Assembly: GCA_020438665.1 (NCBI GenBank)
Contig: JAGQUE010000194.1
Coordinates: 1-11,411, forward strand
Length of the DNA: 11,411 bases
Source: Nocardioidaceae bacterium
GTDB taxonomy: Bacteria > Actinomycetota > Actinomycetes > Propionibacteriales > Nocardioidaceae
Reading direction: 5' to 3'
Shown one piece after another: positions 7,225 through 11,411 of this stretch. The translations under genes were made by a program, and so were the position numbers. The notes beneath the pieces are model-generated. The model saw only the letters and a list, made by a program, of their open reading frames with translations. It had not been told where the DNA came from and made no database searches. Position 1 is the stretch's first letter. Every line of letters begins with the position of its first letter.

Positions 7225-7562
7225 CGGGAACCACCGGACGGGGCACCTTCGTGCTCCTGACCCTGGTCGGCGAGCTCGCGCAGCAGCCGGCGCGCGGCGG
7301 CGAGCATCTCGACCACCTCCGCGCCGACGAGGCTGTAGACGACCTGACCGCCGGTGCGCTGCTGACGCACCAGACCGGTGCGCCGCAGCACGGCGAGGTG
7401 CTGGGACAGCCCCGCCTGCTCCACCTCGATGTGTCCGAGCAGCTCGTGGACGGCGTGGGGGCGCTCGCAGAGCAGCTCGAGCACGCGGATGCGGACGGGG
7501 TGGCCGAGCGACTTGAAGAGCTCGGCCTTGCGCTCATAGATCGGCGCCCCGCTGACTGACAT
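7221..7562 (-). CDS. ArsR-family transcriptional regulator, first gene of the hydrogenase-related operon (Rv0081-like)
   Basis: A 113-residue winged-helix protein. The N-terminal helix carries KSLGHPVRIRVLELL (17-31), the recognition region is EVEQAGLSQHLAVLRRTGLV (46-65), and the wing is RQQRTGGQVVYSL (66-78), all typical of ArsR/SmtB repressors. The CxC metal site seen in ArsR/CadC (ELCVCDL-type) is absent. The corresponding stretch reads VHELLGHIEVE, and the only cysteine is Cys32. The signal is therefore probably not arsenic or cadmium. The ATG at 7560-7562 is preferred over in-frame codons further upstream because those would add a low-complexity Arg/Pro/Thr tail and run through the promoter. 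A three-half-site operator lies at the start codon, so it probably represses its own operon. The position matches M. tuberculosis Rv0081, an ArsR-type regulator ahead of Rv0082-Rv0087. Confidence 0.9.
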   Translation of the reverse strand: MSVSGAPIYERKAELFKSLGHPVRIRVLELLCERPHAVHELLGHIEVEQAGLSQHLAVLRRTGLVRQQRTGGQVVYSLVGAEVVEMLAAARRLLRELADQGQEHEGAPSGGSR

Positions 7563-7583
7563 TCGCACTTGCGAAGATTCGCA
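7562..7583 (-). promoter_or_regulatory. Probable ArsR operator with three alternating half-sites
   Basis: On the plus strand TTCGCA (7562-7567), TGCGAA (7570-7575) and TTCGCA (7578-7583) alternate, each separated by 2 nt. This gives two overlapping 14-bp inverted repeats that share the middle half-site. The array covers the putative -10 hexamer and reaches the first base of the regulator's ATG. ArsR-family dimers bind such inverted repeats, so this is the expected site of autoregulation. The role is inferred; the symmetry is seen directly. Confidence 0.75.
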
Positions 7584-7603
7584 TATCGAGGTTGTCCGGT
7601 CAA
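7575..7603 (-). promoter_or_regulatory. Probable sigma-A-type promoter of the hydrogenase-related operon
   Basis: On the minus strand a good -35 hexamer TTGACC (7598-7603) is followed after 17 nt by GAATCT (7575-7580), a weak -10 with the conserved second-position A and final T. Transcription would begin around 7566-7568, leaving only a few untranslated bases before the ATG at 7562, which fits the absence of a Shine-Dalgarno sequence there. The -10 is embedded in the operator. Confidence 0.5.
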
Positions 7604-7608
7604 ACGCT

Positions 7609-7634
7609 GGCCCGCAGGTCGCTGGTCGCGGGCC
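7609..7634 (-). terminator. Weak hairpin after the AbfB-domain gene
   Basis: GGCCCGC (7609-7615) and GCGGGCC (7628-7634) can pair around a 12-nt loop, just beyond the stop at 7660 and before the operon promoter. A nested outer pair, CGCTGG (7605-7610) with CCAGCG (7642-7647), offers an alternative fold. No T-run follows. It could insulate the operon from the upstream gene, but GC-rich spacers often contain such pairs by chance. Confidence 0.3.
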
Positions 7635-7659
7635 GTGGGTCCCAGCGGTACGTGCCGCG

Positions 7660-8103
7660 TCAGTCGATGGAGGCGGGCGCCTCGCGCTGGTAGTAGGTGG
7701 CGTCCTTGCGGAAGATCTCGTCGTCCGGTCCGGCACCTGGCTCGACCCACAGGTGCAAGTCGCGGTGGCGCAGGAACCGGTCGGGGAAGTTCACCGACTG
7801 GAACGACATGCCCTCGGGGTCGGCCAGCCCGGGCACGATCCGGAACGCCGAGTCCCGCAGGAACAGCTCGATGTCGCCCTCGCGCCCCTGGAGGAAAACC
7901 CGGAAGTCGGAGTGCCGGAAGCAGAACATCGGGAAGTTGACCGACCGGAGCGCGAAGGTGCCGTCGCGACGGTCGTCCAGGCGCCAGGCGAAGTCGTCGT
8001 CGGGGACGCCATTGCCCTTCTGAGCGAGCTCACCCATGAACTCCGAGTGCCGGATGAACCACCCGGGCATGTTGTGGGACTCGAAGTTCAGCTTGGCGGC
8101 CAT
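7660..8103 (-). CDS. Stand-alone AbfB-type (arabinose-binding-like) beta-trefoil protein
   Basis: A 147-residue protein consisting only of an AbfB-like domain (the C-terminal carbohydrate-binding domain of alpha-L-arabinofuranosidase B, PF05270/CBM42 type). The three trefoil repeats are visible from their shared N-x-P-...-R-H motif: NMPGWFIRH (11-19), NFPMFCFRH (56-64) and NFPDRFLRH (105-113), each followed by an S/R-D/E-F/L strand. There is no signal peptide, membrane segment or catalytic domain, so the protein is predicted to be cytosolic. That is unusual for a fold that normally tethers secreted enzymes to arabinose-containing polysaccharides. The ATG at 8101-8103 is chosen because upstream in-frame codons would run into pcaJ and give non-homologous sequence. 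It sits alone between pcaJ (67-nt gap) and the operon promoter (97-nt gap). Fold assignment is firm; binding partner and role are unknown. Confidence 0.8.
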   Translation of the reverse strand: MAAKLNFESHNMPGWFIRHSEFMGELAQKGNGVPDDDFAWRLDDRRDGTFALRSVNFPMFCFRHSDFRVFLQGREGDIELFLRDSAFRIVPGLADPEGMSFQSVNFPDRFLRHRDLHLWVEPGAGPDDEIFRKDATYYQREAPASID

Positions 8104-8127
8104 AGCCGTATTCCAGCGGAGTCGGGA

Positions 8128-8149
8128 CCCGCTTGTCACTCTCAGCGGG
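8128..8149. repeat. Small inverted repeat between pcaJ and the AbfB-domain gene
   Basis: CCCGCT (8128-8133) and AGCGGG (8144-8149) pair around a 10-nt loop in the 67-nt spacer. It could be a weak terminator for the pca operon or a leader hairpin of the AbfB-domain gene. Its small size makes either call tentative. Confidence 0.25.
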
Positions 8150-8170
8150 CCGGAGAGCGAGTGAAGGTTC

Positions 8171-8854
8171 TCACCTGCCGCTAGGCCGCCACGCCAAGGA
8201 GGCCCGTCGGCCGAGGCGGGCGGCCAGGTCGGCGAAGGAGATGCCGAAGGTCTCGCGGACCACGGCGCCGCCGGGACCGAGGTCGACGACGGCGAGGTCG
8301 GTGTAGAGGCGGTCGACGCAGCCGACACCCGTCAGCGGGAAGGTGCACGCATCGACGAGCTTGGCCGAGCCGTCCTTCGCGAACAGCGTCATCATCACGA
8401 AGATCTGCTTGGCCCCGATCGCCAGGTCCATCGCACCCCCGACCGCCGGGATGGCGTCCGCAGCACCGGTGTGCCAGTTGGCCAGGTCCCCGGTGACGGA
8501 CACCTGGAAGGCACCGAGCACGCACACGTCGAGGTGGCCGCCGCGCATCATCGCGAACGAGTCGGCGTGGTGGAAGTACGCCGCCCCAGCCAGCTCGGTG
8601 ACCGGCTGCTTGCCGGCGTTCGTCAGGTCAAGGTCGACGTCGTCCCCCACCGCGGCAGGCCCCATGCCCAGCATGCCGTTCTCGGTGTGCAGGACGACGC
8701 CGGCGTCGGCGGCCAGGTGGTCGGCCACGAGCGTGGGTTGGCCGATGCCGAGGTTGACATAGGAGTCGCGCGGGATGTCGCGGGCGATCAGGGCCGCGAT
8801 CTCGTCGCGACCGAGCGGACCCCGGTCCAGGTGCTCCACGAGCGTGGTTGTCAT
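8171..8854 (-). CDS. pcaJ: 3-oxoadipate (beta-ketoadipate):succinyl-CoA transferase, beta subunit
   Basis: A 227-residue class I CoA-transferase beta subunit. The catalytic glutamate is Glu58 in the hallmark HTENGMLGMGP (56-66). NLGIGQPTLVADHL (34-47) and the block AYFHHADSFAMMRGGHLDVC are typical of PcaJ/CatJ and ScoB proteins. With PcaI it would move CoA from succinyl-CoA to beta-ketoadipate, in the cytoplasm. Start ATG 8852-8854 overlaps the pcaI stop by 4 nt, giving the usual 1:1 coupled pair. The adjacent PcaF-type thiolase favours beta-ketoadipate over acetoacetate as substrate. Succinyl-CoA:acetoacetate transferase (scoB) is the main alternative, since the families cannot be separated with certainty by eye. 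Confidence 0.88.
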   Translation of the reverse strand: MTTTLVEHLDRGPLGRDEIAALIARDIPRDSYVNLGIGQPTLVADHLAADAGVVLHTENGMLGMGPAAVGDDVDLDLTNAGKQPVTELAGAAYFHHADSFAMMRGGHLDVCVLGAFQVSVTGDLANWHTGAADAIPAVGGAMDLAIGAKQIFVMMTLFAKDGSAKLVDACTFPLTGVGCVDRLYTDLAVVDLGPGGAVVRETFGISFADLAARLGRRASLAWRPSGR

Positions 8855-9531
8855 GCGGCACCCCCGGTCGCGGCCGGGACCGCGACGATGCGGTCGACAT
8901 AGATCCCGGGGGTGACGACCACCTCGGGGTCGATGCCTCCGGGCTCGACGACCTCGCTGACCTGGACGACGGTGGTGGTGGCCGCGGTCGCCATCACCGG
9001 CCCGAAGTTGCGGGCGGTCTTGCGAAAGACCAGGTTGCCCATCCGGTCGGCGACGTGGGCCTTGATGAGCGCCACGTCGCCCTTGATCGGGTGCTCGAGG
9101 ACATAGGCACGCCCGTCGATCACCCGGGTCTCCTTGCCCTCCGCGAGCGGCGTGCCCACACCGGTCGGACAGAAGAACGCGCCGATCCCGGCCCCGGCCG
9201 CTCGCAGTCGCTCCGCGAGGTTGCCCTGGGGCACCACCTCGAGCTCGATCCGGCCGGCGAGGTAGAGCCCGTCGAAGACCCACGAGTCCGGCTGTCGCGG
9301 GAAGGAGCAGATGACCTTGCGGACCCGACCCTTGGCGAGCAGGGCGGCGAGCCCGGTATCGCCGTTGCCGGCGTTGTTGGAGACCACGGTCAGGTCGGAG
9401 GCGCCCTGCCGGATCAGGGCGTCGATGAGGTCGACCGGCATGCCGGCCATGCCGAAGCCACCGACCAGGACCGTCGAGCCGTCGTCGATCCCGGCAACCG
9501 CCTCGTCGACGGAGTCGCACACGGTCGTCAT
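8851..9531 (-). CDS. pcaI: 3-oxoadipate (beta-ketoadipate):succinyl-CoA transferase, alpha subunit
   Basis: A 226-residue class I CoA-transferase alpha subunit. It shows the glycine-rich VGGFGMAGMP (23-32) and the long conserved stretch beginning SNNAGNGDTGLAALLAKGRV, with SFPRQPDSWVF and VPQGNLAERLRAAGAGIGAFF following. These are strong PcaI/ScoA signatures. It contributes the CoA-binding part of the heterodimer, and the catalytic Glu is in the partner subunit. ATG 9529-9531 overlaps the stop of pcaF by 4 nt and its own stop overlaps pcaJ by 4 nt, so the three genes form one transcription unit. The PcaI name rests on linkage to pcaF; ScoA is the alternative. Confidence 0.88.
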   Translation of the reverse strand: MTTVCDSVDEAVAGIDDGSTVLVGGFGMAGMPVDLIDALIRQGASDLTVVSNNAGNGDTGLAALLAKGRVRKVICSFPRQPDSWVFDGLYLAGRIELEVVPQGNLAERLRAAGAGIGAFFCPTGVGTPLAEGKETRVIDGRAYVLEHPIKGDVALIKAHVADRMGNLVFRKTARNFGPVMATAATTTVVQVSEVVEPGGIDPEVVVTPGIYVDRIVAVPAATGGAA

Positions 9532-10727
9532 GACTGGCCGTCCGTCACGTTCTCGAGGACGACCGCGAGTCCCTGGCCGACGCCGATGCAGATCGCGGCC
9601 ACGCCCCAGCGCTCGCCGGAGTCGCGGAGGCGGGCGGCGAGCGTGCCGAGGATCCGGCCACCGGAGGCGCCCAGCGGGTGCCCGATGGAGATCGCGCCCC
9701 CGCGGGCGTTGACGATCTCGGGGTCGATGCCCCAGGCATCGATGCAGGCGAGCGACTGGACGGCGAACGCCTCGTTGAGCTCGACCTCGCCCACGTCGCC
9801 CCAGCCGATCCCAGCGCGCGCCAGCGCCCGGTCGGCGGCCTCGACGGGTGCGATGCCGAAGCGTTGCGGCTCGACCGCGGCGGCGCCGCGGCCGGCGATC
9901 CGGGCGAGCGGCGCGAGCCCGATCAGCTCCACCGCCGACTCCGACCCGAGCAGCACCGCCGACGCACCGTCGTTGAGTGGGGAGGCGTTGCCAGCCGTGA
10001 TGGTCCCGTCCGGCCGGAACGACGGCACGAGCCCGGCCAGTGCCTCCGGCGTGCTCCCGTCGCGGATGCTCTCGTCGCGGGCCAGGTCGACCCCGAGCAC
10101 CGGCACGACGAGGTCGTCATAGAACCCCTCGGCCCACGCCGCGGCCGAGCGGGCGTGGGACTGGGCGGCGAACGCGTCCTGGCGTTCCCGCGAGATCCCG
10201 AGCTCGTCGGCCAGCTGCTCGTTGGACTCCCCGAGGGAGACGGTCCACTCGCGCGGCATCCGGGCGTTGACCAGCCGCCAGCCGAGCGTCGTGGACACCG
10301 CGGTCACGTCGCCGGCCGGGAAGCCGTGCGCCGGCTTGGGCAGCACCCACGGCGCCCGGGTCATCGACTCGACCCCACCGGCCACGGCGACCTCGGCGTC
10401 CCCGGTCTCCAGCAGTCGACTGACGGTCATGGCGGCATCGAGGGACGACCCGCACAGCCGGTTGACCGTCGAGGCCGTCACGCTGACCGGCAGCCCGGCC
10501 AGCAGCACGGCCATCCGGCCGACGTTGCGATTGTCCTCACCCGCACCGTTGGCGTTGCCCCAGACCACGTCACCGATCGCGGCGGGGTCGAGATCGGGGG
10601 CCCTGGCCAGCACCCCCTGCAGGGCGGTGGCCGCCAGGTCGTCGGGGCGTACGCCGGCGAGCGCGCCGCCGAACCGGCCGAACGGTGTACGCACGGCCGC
10701 ATAGACGAAGGCGCCAGGAGATCCCAT
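9528..10727 (-). CDS. pcaF: Beta-ketoadipyl-CoA thiolase (acetyl-CoA acyltransferase family)
   Basis: A 399-residue thiolase. The acyl-accepting nucleophile is Cys92 in VNRLCGSSLD, His350 lies in GHPLGASGGR, and Cys380 in CIGVGQG completes the active site. NEAFA is also present. The N-terminus (YAAVRTPFGRFGGALAGVRP) and the GEDNRNVGRM segment are close to PcaF and other beta-ketoadipyl-CoA thiolases. It would cleave beta-ketoadipyl-CoA to succinyl-CoA and acetyl-CoA, the step after PcaIJ. ATG 10725-10727 is chosen because the protein begins there like its family. The frame stays open upstream to 10892 but that part is unlike thiolases and covers the promoter. There is no Shine-Dalgarno, and a TAGCGT -10-like hexamer ends 7 nt before the ATG, so the mRNA is probably leaderless. 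Other pca genes (pcaGHBCD) and a regulator are not in the window. A general 3-ketoacyl-CoA thiolase is the alternative. Confidence 0.85.
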   Translation of the reverse strand: MGSPGAFVYAAVRTPFGRFGGALAGVRPDDLAATALQGVLARAPDLDPAAIGDVVWGNANGAGEDNRNVGRMAVLLAGLPVSVTASTVNRLCGSSLDAAMTVSRLLETGDAEVAVAGGVESMTRAPWVLPKPAHGFPAGDVTAVSTTLGWRLVNARMPREWTVSLGESNEQLADELGISRERQDAFAAQSHARSAAAWAEGFYDDLVVPVLGVDLARDESIRDGSTPEALAGLVPSFRPDGTITAGNASPLNDGASAVLLGSESAVELIGLAPLARIAGRGAAAVEPQRFGIAPVEAADRALARAGIGWGDVGEVELNEAFAVQSLACIDAWGIDPEIVNARGGAISIGHPLGASGGRILGTLAARLRDSGERWGVAAICIGVGQGLAVVLENVTDGQS

Positions 10728-10734
10728 GGCGAAG

Positions 10735-10764
10735 ACGCTACGACCTGCCGTCGCCCGGTGTGAC
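10735..10764 (-). promoter_or_regulatory. Probable promoter of pcaF-pcaI-pcaJ
   Basis: On the minus strand TAGCGT (10735-10740) matches the actinobacterial TANNNT -10 pattern and lies exactly 7 nt from the pcaF ATG, as expected for leaderless transcripts. GTCACA (10759-10764), 18 nt further upstream, agrees with TTGACA at four of six positions. The -10 is part of the inverted repeat described for this region. Confidence 0.5.
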
Positions 10765-10807
10765 CGACAGAGCACGGCGGACTGCTGCGGGGCCGACGGC
10801 TCAGGTC

Positions 10808-11411
<604 letters not shown>

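Noticed and set aside
7221..7562. Regulator of arsenic or cadmium resistance.
   Set aside because: The metal-binding CxC of the ArsR/CadC type is missing and no arsenic or cadmium transport or reductase genes are nearby.
7563..7736. An upstream start for the ArsR-type regulator that would add 58 residues.
   Set aside because: The added part is Arg/Pro/Thr-rich without homology and would translate through the -35, -10 and operator. The protein aligns with its family from the ATG at 7562.
8104..8328. An upstream start for the AbfB-domain protein at 8328.
   Set aside because: It would overlap the clearly coding 3' end of pcaJ and add a Ser/Pro/Ala-rich string unrelated to the domain.

Overview
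The window is very GC-rich DNA with densely packed, overlapping genes and almost exclusively G/C-ending codons, as expected for a high-GC actinobacterium. Gene content (an ArsR-led Hyc/Hyf-like membrane complex and a pcaF-pcaI-pcaJ block) fits that phylum. The genus cannot be fixed from the sequence.

Layout. Bases 3-215 (+) probably hold the 3' end of a gene that starts outside the window. It converges on a seven-gene minus-strand operon (7562 down to 184), with a perfect 13-bp hairpin between the two. Read in transcription order, the operon encodes an ArsR-family regulator, a NuoB/HyfI-like [4Fe-4S] subunit, HyfB-, HyfC-, HyfE- and HyfF-like membrane subunits, and a HycE-like large subunit with a fused 30-kDa (NuoC-like) N-terminal domain. 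Joints are 4-nt or 1-nt overlaps, plus one 10-nt gap. From memory of that genome, gene order and content match the Mycobacterium tuberculosis Rv0081-Rv0087 locus. The main point is that the large subunit lacks all four cysteines that hold the [NiFe] site, although the surrounding motif backbone is kept. The ion-translocating and quinone-module residues of the membrane arm look intact. This is therefore best described as a hydrogenase-related, probably ion-pumping redox complex (Ehr-like) whose reaction is unknown, and not as a working formate hydrogenlyase. The operon promoter carries three alternating half-sites (TGCGAA/TTCGCA) over the -10 region and the start codon of the regulator gene, which suggests autorepression.

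Upstream on the same strand lies a small gene for a stand-alone AbfB-type beta-trefoil protein without signal peptide or catalytic domain (7660-8103). Before it comes pcaF-pcaI-pcaJ (10727 down to 8171), which would carry out the last two steps of the beta-ketoadipate pathway: CoA transfer from succinyl-CoA to beta-ketoadipate, then thiolysis to succinyl-CoA and acetyl-CoA. Diverging from pcaF is the 5' part of an NADP-type glutamate dehydrogenase gene (gdhA, 10892 to the window end). The 164-bp pcaF/gdhA intergenic region contains a long imperfect inverted repeat that places the same sequence, including a TAGCGT -10-like hexamer, in each direction. This suggests coupled or mirrored control of the two promoters.
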